Shown here in pieces: positions 7,057 to 14,472 of a stretch of DNA of 14,472 nt (the stretch's first letter is position 1; each line of letters begins with the position of its first letter). The DNA lies in NCBI GenBank assembly GCA_021795795.1, contig JAJYPA010000167.1, positions 1 through 14,472 of the forward strand. The letters run 5' to 3'. The notes beneath the pieces were generated by a model, which was not told the DNA's origin, made no database searches, and saw only the letters and a program-made list of their open reading frames with translations. Position numbers and translations under genes: made by a program. This stretch comes from Pseudomonadota bacterium. Its GTDB lineage: Bacteria; Pseudomonadota; Gammaproteobacteria; Halothiobacillales; Halothiobacillaceae.

Positions 7057-7082
7057 TGCAGCGGGAGCGGAACTCCCATGCA
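7057..7082. repeat. Imperfect palindrome between the replication module and the STAND gene
   Basis: TGCA-gc-GGGAG-cggaa-CTCCC-a-TGCA forms a 9-bp broken stem within the gap 6944-7213. There is no T tract on either side suitable for a terminator on the + strand. It could be a protein-binding site or a single-strand origin-type hairpin. The rest of the gap shows no supported gene. A frame on the - strand continues for about 60 codons past the stop of the large gene without its own start signal. Confidence 0.45.
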
Positions 7083-7213
7083 GATTGGGGAGAAGTAATA
7101 TGAACCCGGAAGCTGACGTTTTGTGATGGCTTCACGACCTTCCGGAGCTCGGCCATTCCGATAAAGTAAGCAATATCTTGATCTGTCCGTGTTATGCTGG
7201 GGGTCTGGCGATA

Positions 7214-10200
7214 TCATCGCTCAATAACTTTTCGCAGCCATATAGTCTGCACCTGCCCATTTCCGCATAGATAGGCAAGGCCATTGTAGTCAGCCCAAAC
7301 TGAATTGGAATGAGGGTCGGAAAGGTTCAAGAATGCACGACGTTCCCCGCGAAAGCGCCAGACCAAGGTGTATTCAAATACCGCAAGCACTTGCTGCAAA
7401 ACGTCTAGCTTTGCGAACAACCCGTCCTCACCATGCACCCACCCCGACAGGCCAAATAACACTTGGCTTTGGTAGCACACAACTCCTCGCCTTAAATCCA
7501 GCTTAAGTCCCCATTCCTGAAACAATGAAGGCAAAGGAAGCGTGATGGGGGCATGGTCATCGCGACGGTCTGGATGGCCGCATTCACCGACGAATTCCCT
7601 CCAAGGCACTGGCAACCAAACTCTCCAATTATCTGCGCTGGGGACACAAAAACCATCATCCCAGTCTACCTGCAAGGTGGGCCATTGAGTAATCGTAATG
7701 TGCCAGTCATTAGCAGGCTCAACTCGCCCGAACTCTGCCATACGAGCCATAACATCCGGCTTATCTATCTCTTGCAACAGTCTCGGTAAATCGCTGGTAT
7801 GGATAAGTAATGGTGTGATTTGCCACCAGATGTCAGCATGGTATTTGTTTCCCACCCCCCACTGACCAGGCGCAAACTGGTTATCCCAAACGTGATCGCA
7901 GGCAACGCGCAACAAGGCACCATCACCCCATTCTTTGGGTACGGCGGGGATGCAGGCCACAATATCCGCAGGCAGCAGATCGCAGGAGCCAGACTTTATC
8001 CACTTTGTCATGTCGGCGAGATTAGGTTGCGGCCACTGCGGCAAACTAGGTATATGCCAAAACTCGTCTTTCGATATATTCCTCTCGGGGGCGCTAAACC
8101 GTAACCAGCGAGCAGGATCCTGCAAATGCACACCTACTTGATCCGGCGTATCATAGCTGCATGGCTCATCATTCCAGCCTGACTGCATTGCATAGTTGTC
8201 CGACAGAAATGCCAAGAGCGTATGCCAGCTTATCCATTGGTATTTCTTGCCAATGCGCTCCGTGCGTCCATCCCCATCGCTACGCCCGTACTCGCTGGTG
8301 TAGAGTCCTGTGTCAAAGCTCTCGAATCGTTCTGCCGTCCACCCCAGAGAACGGCAATTCCAGGAGACGAAACGCGCAGCTAAAGCTAAATCAAAAACAT
8401 CTTTGAGAGGACGATGAGCAAGCATGGGTTCTGAGGTACCAAATGGGCGGGGAACTTCGCTTGAGCCCGGCAATGGGGTGGAACTAAATTCAAGAGATGC
8501 AGAATTACCCCCCATAATGTATCGATAAAAGTCACTCCATTTCCTTGCGGTACCAAGAATTACTCCAAAACCTCTTGAACTATCCATAGCCTCCATTTCA
8601 CTTACACTGGGGACTTGTTCTAATTCAAGATGGCTTTGATAGGGTGGTCGAACCACACTTAAATCGATATCATTCAACCAACCTCGATGCTGGGCCTCTT
8701 CCACAATACACCGAGCATAGTGGCGCAGAGTGATGTGGCACCAACGAGCATTGCCATCCGGAAACTGGCTCGCATACACCTGCTGCGCCGCCCATGCAGC
8801 ATTCTTAAGGTCAGCACCATCCAGTAGCACGCCCCACACTGCCACCAGTACACCTTCAAGAATGTATGGATCGTTGACGCTGAGAAAACCAGGCAAGAAT
8901 TTTTTGAGCACCGAGGGACAGGCGACCAGTAAGCGCGTCAGGGCTTTGATGGCCGCATGGCGTAGCGGATTGTTGGAGGTGGCGCATGTCCATGCCAACA
9001 TCTGGGCTGCTGGCAAGGCTACCTCCTCGTGAATGCCATGCAGTTGCGAATCGCGCGCCCATTTTACAAGTTGGAAAAGCGTCCATTCGTCGGACCACAT
9101 ATGTGCGATTTTGACAGACCAGTGGTTATCCCTCGCCCCCAGATTCTCCTGTTCCAGCAGTCTCAAATGAATGATATACTCTATCGCAAACGGATGGCCG
9201 GGGATGAGGGCAAAACGGATCAGTTCATCCAGCCCAGTTGAGCCAGCCCTTTCATTCCACATCTCGAATAATGATTGCGAATCGGTGCCAAATTCCTCGG
9301 GTTTGTTACGCCAACGCAAGCTATCGGTAAAAGCATTATTCAGTTCCCATAATGGAAAATCGCTATGTTCTTGGTCTTCTGGAATCAACGATGGAAACTC
9401 AGCACCTATGTGTTGGGGTGCAGCTAGACACAATGCTTCCAATAATCCTGAGCGGCGGTAATAAAGCGGATGCTCCATCCACTCCTTGGAAACAAGAGGA
9501 AATAGCATGCCACCTTTGGCTAGCGCTGCCGACATTGCTGCAAGTTTTTCTTCTTGGCTGCTAAGGCCATTGAATAAATTTTCCAGCAAGCGATCTGCGA
9601 AGAAGGTGTCAGACAATCGCTCAAATCCGAATTCAACCACTTCCTCATCGCCATTAAGCCGGTCTATCAGCGCACCAGCAGAGCACAGAAAACTGATGAC
9701 CAGCTCATTCCCAGTCGTTTGACGCGCAATGTCATCGGCTTGCTGGCGAGGGAGCGAAAATAGCCCGCCGTCCAACATGGCTTGTGCGAGCCTGTTCATG
9801 GTGCGTTGTACGGGTGAACTTCGGGAGGCGTCGCTCAATATAGCCTTATCCAATGCCTCCTGTTCCAAGCGCTCCATCCATGCCTTCCATACCTCCAGCC
9901 AAGAGGGCAGCCAATGCTTGAATTGTTTACTCTTCAGGCTTTTGGCGAGAAGCTGCACGTAAAGCGGATTGCTGAATTCGCCCAGCGGCGGTGCGACAGG
10001 TGCCTTGACCCCGAAGCACTCGAAGTAGCGCATAAGCGCATCCGGCTCAAGGCCAGCGAAACCGGGATGCTCTTGCTTTACCCAGGGGACGTCTTTACCT
10101 TCAGGAATTTCAGGAAGCACATGTTTGAGGTAATCCGTGCGCACGGAAATAACCAGTGCAAGATGAGGCCGCATGGATATTTCCCTTATCATTCCGGAAA

Positions 10201-11515
10201 GCTCAGTTCTCCAGCGGTTGCGATTTGGTGTTTCATTCAGTGCGTCAATAACAATCAGTGCGCGCTGATTTTTGTTGGCGGCTTCGTTTTCCAGCTTGTC
10301 CAGAAGGTGCCCGGTTGTACCTTGCCACCCCAGCTTGCTGCAGATAGCTGACCAGAGATCGTCTCCTGAACCCAAGGTTTGCCCCAATACACCAACTGCT
10401 ATTCCGCCAGAGCCTAGTGTGCGATTGATCTCATGCACCAGTGTATGCGTCTTGCCCTGACCGGCAGGGCCGACAAGCAGAAGAATCCGTTTGCTAGCAA
10501 TCTCAGCATAGCGCTTCAGTAAGTCAGCCGCATCTCTAGCGTTAATTGCCGCCCGCTTCAGTCTATGACTTCTGTTTGCATGCTCTTCAGCTTTTTCATG
10601 GGCTATATGCTCGCGCCATGCTTTGCTCTCGATGCATTGTAGCGTTTCAATAATGAAGGAAAAGTCTGGTGTATCATGCCAACAAACGTCGTTGCGCATT
10701 CTCCCGGCAATGCGTTGCATATTTTTTTGGTCATCCGCAAACGCAGCATCCCGGTAAATCGTTTCCCATACATTCGATAAAGTCTTATCGAGCGCTGCGA
10801 TGGCAGTTTTCCTTACCAGCAACCAGTCAAACACCTCGCCTATGCCGTTTTCTATGTGCGCATCGCCCGTATAGCGCGGTCCAGCATCGGCAGAAAGAAT
10901 GGTAGCTTGATGCTTAAGCCAAATTTCAAAAGGTTGTAATTTGCCCGGCTGGTACTGACTCAGAAGTATACGAAGGTGCCCATCGAGTGTTGATGAGAAA
11001 TCTGCTGCATCGTAATAGTTGAGTGAACCCGTCCATTGGTTACCATTCTTGAAGGGCTGTTGCTCAAAGAAGTGCTGCAACTCCTCATATTGAACAGAAT
11101 CAGGACAGGGGTTTTCAGACATCTTCTTGCGATAGATATAGATGGCTGGTCTACTTGCTCCACGTCGACGAGCATTCCAAGCTCGATGAAATTCGTATTC
11201 GCTGCCGGAAAGAAAAGGCTTCCCGTCATTTTTTCTGAAAGCGTTCGTTGGCAAAGCTGTGCCAATTTTACACTGGAAAATGCCTATGAAAACTTCGCAA
11301 TCCTCCGGTAATGCAAGGTGCCTATTCACAGATTCTTGTGGTGTAGCCAGCGCCTCAAGTGGAACACCTGCACCCCAATCCCATGCCACAATCTCAACTC
11401 GGGCAAATGACGATACAAGCGGGTCGATGTTCAAGTGTGATGTAATCTCGTGCACAATAGCTCGTTCTACTTCGCAATCGCTTGGAGATGATAAGAAAAT
11501 CCGGAAAGTGAACAT
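7214..11515 (-). CDS. DUF4062-STAND NTPase, candidate anti-phage sensor/effector
   Basis: A 1433-residue protein. The N-terminus is a DUF4062 (TIR-like) domain, residues 1 to about 190: FRIFLSSPSDCEVERAIVHE, then VFIGIFQCKIGTALP, then SGSEYEFHRAW. A linker leads to a P-loop NTPase of STAND/NACHT type, with Walker A GPAGQGKT (349-356), Walker B LIVIDALNE (420-428) and a sensor-like ISVRTDY (456-462). From about 500 to the end is a long region, mostly helical at first and rich in Trp and Asp near the C-terminus, likely the ligand-sensing part. This order (effector, switch ATPase, sensor) is that of Avs-like and other bacterial NLR-like immune proteins. Which molecule it senses, and whether the DUF4062 part consumes NAD+, cannot be read here. 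The ATG has only a weak ribosome binding site. No mutation breaks the motifs. The DUF4062 and P-loop calls are firm; the defence role is inferred. Confidence 0.85.
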   Translation of the reverse strand: MFTFRIFLSSPSDCEVERAIVHEITSHLNIDPLVSSFARVEIVAWDWGAGVPLEALATPQESVNRHLALPEDCEVFIGIFQCKIGTALPTNAFRKNDGKPFLSGSEYEFHRAWNARRRGASRPAIYIYRKKMSENPCPDSVQYEELQHFFEQQPFKNGNQWTGSLNYYDAADFSSTLDGHLRILLSQYQPGKLQPFEIWLKHQATILSADAGPRYTGDAHIENGIGEVFDWLLVRKTAIAALDKTLSNVWETIYRDAAFADDQKNMQRIAGRMRNDVCWHDTPDFSFIIETLQCIESKAWREHIAHEKAEEHANRSHRLKRAAINARDAADLLKRYAEIASKRILLLVGPAGQGKTHTLVHEINRTLGSGGIAVGVLGQTLGSGDDLWSAICSKLGWQGTTGHLLDKLENEAANKNQRALIVIDALNETPNRNRWRTELSGMIREISMRPHLALVISVRTDYLKHVLPEIPEGKDVPWVKQEHPGFAGLEPDALMRYFECFGVKAPVAPPLGEFSNPLYVQLLAKSLKSKQFKHWLPSWLEVWKAWMERLEQEALDKAILSDASRSSPVQRTMNRLAQAMLDGGLFSLPRQQADDIARQTTGNELVISFLCSAGALIDRLNGDEEVVEFGFERLSDTFFADRLLENLFNGLSSQEEKLAAMSAALAKGGMLFPLVSKEWMEHPLYYRRSGLLEALCLAAPQHIGAEFPSLIPEDQEHSDFPLWELNNAFTDSLRWRNKPEEFGTDSQSLFEMWNERAGSTGLDELIRFALIPGHPFAIEYIIHLRLLEQENLGARDNHWSVKIAHMWSDEWTLFQLVKWARDSQLHGIHEEVALPAAQMLAWTCATSNNPLRHAAIKALTRLLVACPSVLKKFLPGFLSVNDPYILEGVLVAVWGVLLDGADLKNAAWAAQQVYASQFPDGNARWCHITLRHYARCIVEEAQHRGWLNDIDLSVVRPPYQSHLELEQVPSVSEMEAMDSSRGFGVILGTARKWSDFYRYIMGGNSASLEFSSTPLPGSSEVPRPFGTSEPMLAHRPLKDVFDLALAARFVSWNCRSLGWTAERFESFDTGLYTSEYGRSDGDGRTERIGKKYQWISWHTLLAFLSDNYAMQSGWNDEPCSYDTPDQVGVHLQDPARWLRFSAPERNISKDEFWHIPSLPQWPQPNLADMTKWIKSGSCDLLPADIVACIPAVPKEWGDGALLRVACDHVWDNQFAPGQWGVGNKYHADIWWQITPLLIHTSDLPRLLQEIDKPDVMARMAEFGRVEPANDWHITITQWPTLQVDWDDGFCVPSADNWRVWLPVPWREFVGECGHPDRRDDHAPITLPLPSLFQEWGLKLDLRRGVVCYQSQVLFGLSGWVHGEDGLFAKLDVLQQVLAVFEYTLVWRFRGERRAFLNLSDPHSNSVWADYNGLAYLCGNGQVQTIWLRKVIER

Positions 11516-11906
11516 ATACGTGCCATCTAGCAGCTAACGTCTTGTAGCTTATAGGATGAACAAAATCATTTCTAGTTCGTCCGTCATCCGAATCGTTATG
11601 GCCTGAACCTCACGCCGACCTTAGTGACCCGTCCGGATCAAGCGGGGACGCCCTTCTGAAACCGCTGCCGCTTCCTGTAGGAGGAGGCATCCATTCCATC
11701 TGCGATTGTTATCGGAGAGTAGAAACTCATGGGGTCGGGGCTCAATTACTGGGGCTTCACCCGTATAATGAGCAAGACGAGGAACACCAGGGCGCCATCG
11801 TCCTACCCCCTAGTATGCTCTTTACCTCCAGTGACAGGTATGAAACCAGAAGCCGACATCCATAAGGGTAGCATTTGCGCTAGCCCTCATGACGCATGTC
11901 CCCCGT
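11516..11906. other. Non-coding gap between the two large - strand genes
   Basis: A 391-base stretch with no gene I can support on either strand. It separates two genes transcribed leftward, so it must hold the promoter of the DUF4062-STAND gene. TATAAG on the - strand (about 11546-11551) could be a -10 box, but no good -35 partner is visible. The gap is long enough that the two genes are probably transcribed separately. Confidence 0.6.
11866..11886 (-). terminator. Weak hairpin just downstream of the right-edge gene
   Basis: GGGTAGC (11866-11872) pairs with GCTAGCCC (11879-11886), with one bulged base and a 6-base loop, starting about 20 bases past the TAG stop at 11907-11909. On the transcribed strand it is followed only by a short TTAT, so it is a weak terminator candidate at best. 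Confidence 0.3.
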
Positions 11907-14472
11907 CTAATCGCCCGACAGAAAGGTCTTGTTGGGAGCTGTCATTCTGAACAGTTTCGATTTCCGCTTGTTCTTCCATTTGCGAATCCGATTGTGGATC
12001 AGGTCGTTCAGCGTGGTACCGAAGCGCTTGATAAGCGGGCTGGGTGTGGTGCCTTCCACCTCTGAAGCCTTGAACCGTCCATCGACGATTGTTGAAAGCA
12101 GCACCGTGAAACGCCAAAGGTCTACGGGATCGGTGGCCGTACGCATCTGTGCGGCCCAGTGGCGAGACCACTGATGGTGTTCCATTGCATATTTGGCACC
12201 CTGATACGCCTGCTGCAGAAACCCGTGCTCATCTTTCAGCATGTCGACGGTCTCGACGGCCCAAGATTCGTCCGTTGAAAAACCTGCCACCATGACAGCG
12301 CGGGCGCGGTGCACTGGCTCCAGGCGTTGTCGACGATCAACGACGTAGTCGCGAAGGACGTCGAGGCGTTTAGCCCTGATGGCCGCCAAGACCTCCATGG
12401 CAAGGTCGTGGTCGTTGCTGATTCCGTCCAAACGACCGAAGCGCAATGCTTTCATTTCTTCGCTGTCCGCAGTATTCCATGCCGTGACAGCATCGAGACC
12501 GATCTGGTCTCGGCCGAACGTGACACGTACGAGAGGGGAACTGGTCCTCAGCCGCTCGAATAGAATCAGGCTCGCCGCGGCATTTCTATTAGAAATAGCC
12601 ACGGCGACGAAAGAAGCGATGTTATGGACATTGTTAAGTTCCCTGTTGTCCATTTTCATAAATAACGCATGCCAGGAATCGATAAGTGCTGGCGCCACCT
12701 TGTCGATCTCCGCAATAAGGCCCACTGTGACAGGCGGGATGATAAGCTGCGCGCCGGCTTTGGTCAGATCGCGCTCGAATCGGTCAGCCACCTCCTGGTT
12801 CCGCTTTTGGCGCTCGTACCAGGCGTCACCGGTTTCGGCGAGCCTCTGGAACTGCGCTTGAAGAGTTCCTTCTTCCGTCGGCTTTTCCGATACCTTGAAG
12901 AACACTGACAAATACCGTCCTTCGAAGGTCTGCTCAATGTCCGGCAGATTGCCCGTGGTCTGAAATTCGGCGGCCCTGTGAATGGCCGTAGTAAGACGGT
13001 CGGCAATCGCCAGTGCGGCGCCAGACCCGAGCCGTTCGGCGAGGCTTTCATATGCGGAAAATGCGATCCGATCGAGGCACGCCTCAAGCGTGATCATTCC
13101 CTGCTCCGCAGCCAACACCAGCGCCTCTGATCCATGGAATATTTCAACCTTATTTGACATAACGTCGAGCTGCGCGGTGCTCCAGCCAGATTTCACCAAT
13201 CCCGCGAGAAGGACGGGATCGGCCGTTGCATGGATAAGGGACAGCGCTGACAGGCGAACGTGTGCATCTTGCGAGCTCAGAAGGCCGGACACCAAATCCT
13301 TGGAACGCACAGTTAATGGCGTCCGCGAAAACTCTGCAAAGCAGAAGATGCGGAATTGCGCGACGGAGTTGCCTTCCTGCACCGCCTTGTCGAGCGCCTG
13401 CTCCAACTTGTTCGCGGCTACCGGCTGAAAGAGGTAGCAAAGGTCCGTGAGGATGGTCTTGTCCTTCGGATGATTGACTAGCGCATCGAACTGGGCGTCG
13501 CCGGTCATGTGGGGAAACGCCAGACTAAGGGCATATTGAGCTGCGACCCAGGCTTCATTGTTCGTATCCTCGCCTGCATCTAGTGCCGCTTGGGCAATCT
13601 CGTGCGCCTTCTCCACATAGGGTGTCGCGATGCGATCTTCCAAGCCGACGGTATGGTGTTCTAGCATCAAGATGGCTTGGCGAAAATCCTGCTGTGTCCG
13701 TGTCAATGCCTGGTCCGCCAAGGCTCTCAGGACCTCGACCGCTACCTCGGGGCGGAATCGGGCGAGCCCAGGTTGCGCATCCGTAAAAAAGTAATCATTT
13801 GGTGTGCCCCCCATAAATTTGCACAGTTCGGCAGGATCAATCACCCTATAGTTTCTGGCAGTCTTATCGATGTTCTCCGGCGCTACCGACGCGGGATCGC
13901 AGGGATCTGTGGCGCAGTAGTCCTCGATTCGCCGCCAGCCCTTTATGTGCTCACGGTCTTTCGTCAACTCTTCGGCAATCTGTGCGGCTTCCTGGGCGTC
14001 ACTACTGTCGCCGGTGGCGCGTAAAACAGAGACCAACGCCCACCGGCCGGTGTTCGATATGCCGACCTGGCGAAGTTTTTTTCCTGCTTCTCGCAACGCA
14101 TCCTTCGTGACAGCCCAGTCAGCCAAGTTGAAATGCAAGAGATCGTCAAAGTCGTCATGATGATTGCGATAGCCGCCGTTGAGCGATGCCGCGAAACACC
14201 AATTCCTCAAACTCTCGGCGAACGACGCGAGAGGTCGTCCAGCCAGGGCCAGGAAAGCCAGGAGATTGAGCTGGCTGTAGTCGCCGCGATCCTCGCGGAC
14301 CATGCCTGCAAGGAGATCTCGTTCCGTCTGCGACAACGACGCCATAGTTTCGGAAAGCTGCTGCTCGCGCTCCACCCGCTTTTTCTCGCGTTCCGCAGCA
14401 TGCTCCAGATTGTTGGGAACCAGCACCATGCGCTCCGGGGCCAGCGAATACATATTCAGCCAACGATCGATA
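11907..14472 (-). CDS. Large helical protein of unknown function, C-terminal part (runs off the edge)
   Basis: An open frame ending in TAG at 11907 and still open at the right edge, giving at least 854 residues. An internal ATG at 14453 has no ribosome binding site, and the codons before it read DRWLN in frame, so the true start probably lies outside the window. What is visible is almost all alpha-helical, with Leu/Ala-rich segments of HEAT- or TPR-like spacing, a charged coiled segment EHAAEREKKRVEREQQ near 17-32 of the ATG-numbered protein, and a basic tail (RIRKWKNKRKSK). No P-loop, nuclease or membrane motif appears here. Such solenoids form the sensor end of large STAND-type ATPases, and the neighbouring gene is one, so a missing N-terminal NTPase or effector domain is possible but unproven. 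Higher GC than the STAND gene suggests a different origin. Confidence 0.7.
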   Translation of the reverse strand, partial: IDRWLNMYSLAPERMVLVPNNLEHAAEREKKRVEREQQLSETMASLSQTERDLLAGMVREDRGDYSQLNLLAFLALAGRPLASFAESLRNWCFAASLNGGYRNHHDDFDDLLHFNLADWAVTKDALREAGKKLRQVGISNTGRWALVSVLRATGDSSDAQEAAQIAEELTKDREHIKGWRRIEDYCATDPCDPASVAPENIDKTARNYRVIDPAELCKFMGGTPNDYFFTDAQPGLARFRPEVAVEVLRALADQALTRTQQDFRQAILMLEHHTVGLEDRIATPYVEKAHEIAQAALDAGEDTNNEAWVAAQYALSLAFPHMTGDAQFDALVNHPKDKTILTDLCYLFQPVAANKLEQALDKAVQEGNSVAQFRIFCFAEFSRTPLTVRSKDLVSGLLSSQDAHVRLSALSLIHATADPVLLAGLVKSGWSTAQLDVMSNKVEIFHGSEALVLAAEQGMITLEACLDRIAFSAYESLAERLGSGAALAIADRLTTAIHRAAEFQTTGNLPDIEQTFEGRYLSVFFKVSEKPTEEGTLQAQFQRLAETGDAWYERQKRNQEVADRFERDLTKAGAQLIIPPVTVGLIAEIDKVAPALIDSWHALFMKMDNRELNNVHNIASFVAVAISNRNAAASLILFERLRTSSPLVRVTFGRDQIGLDAVTAWNTADSEEMKALRFGRLDGISNDHDLAMEVLAAIRAKRLDVLRDYVVDRRQRLEPVHRARAVMVAGFSTDESWAVETVDMLKDEHGFLQQAYQGAKYAMEHHQWSRHWAAQMRTATDPVDLWRFTVLLSTIVDGRFKASEVEGTTPSPLIKRFGTTLNDLIHNRIRKWKNKRKSKLFRMTAPNKTFLSGD

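Noticed and set aside
7029..7213. Frame continuing about 60 codons past the TGA of the DUF4062-STAND gene on the - strand
   Set aside because: No start signal or ribosome binding site and no recognised family. A read-through or truncation cannot be shown, since the 1433-residue protein already looks complete.
11729..11950. 73-codon + strand frame in the gap between the large genes
   Set aside because: Runs into the end of the - strand gene, low-complexity content and no matching family; a GGAGGAGG upstream is too far from its ATG.
14155..14463. Frames on the - strand inside the right-edge gene (and similar antisense frames between 12300 and 14000)
   Set aside because: Shadows of a long high-GC coding frame; no start signals or families.

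Overview
The window reads as an accessory region (genomic island or integrative/conjugative element) of a Gram-negative bacterium. The best clue to the host is a complete ISL3-family insertion sequence of about 1.3 kb. Its size and layout match ISAfe1-type elements of Acidithiobacillus ferrooxidans, so an Acidithiobacillus-like acidophile is my best guess. That rests on recall, not on a search. Base composition shifts from block to block, which fits mosaic assembly.

Left block (1-2045, + strand): the end of an unidentified gene, a strong terminator-like hairpin, a YqaJ-type (lambda-exonuclease-like) recombination nuclease, and a translationally coupled cysteine-cluster protein of the kind found beside such nucleases in ICEs and phages. 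A clear intrinsic terminator closes the block. This looks like the recombination module of a mobile element.

Middle block (2277-7213): a stand-alone HEPN/Toprim-associated protein with an intact Toprim metal site and a plausible defence role; a short non-coding stretch with two interleaved inverted repeats; the ISL3-family element on the - strand, with 23-bp imperfect terminal repeats but no visible target duplication; then a very AT-rich module with an inovirus Gp2 (YagK/YfjJ-like) replication protein and a small zinc-ribbon protein. The last module is probably a remnant or satellite of a small replicon.

Right block (7214-14472, - strand): a 1433-residue protein with an N-terminal DUF4062 (TIR-like) domain, a STAND/NACHT-type P-loop NTPase core and a long C-terminal region. 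This is the architecture of a single-protein immune sensor/effector. Upstream of it on the same strand lies a large, mostly helical protein that runs off the right edge and that I cannot assign.

Overall, at least two candidate anti-phage genes (HEPN/Toprim and DUF4062-STAND), and perhaps a third (the right-edge protein), sit beside mobile-element recombination genes, an IS and a replicon remnant. That is the typical layout of a defence island carried as ICE cargo. No tRNA, rRNA or CRISPR array was seen.
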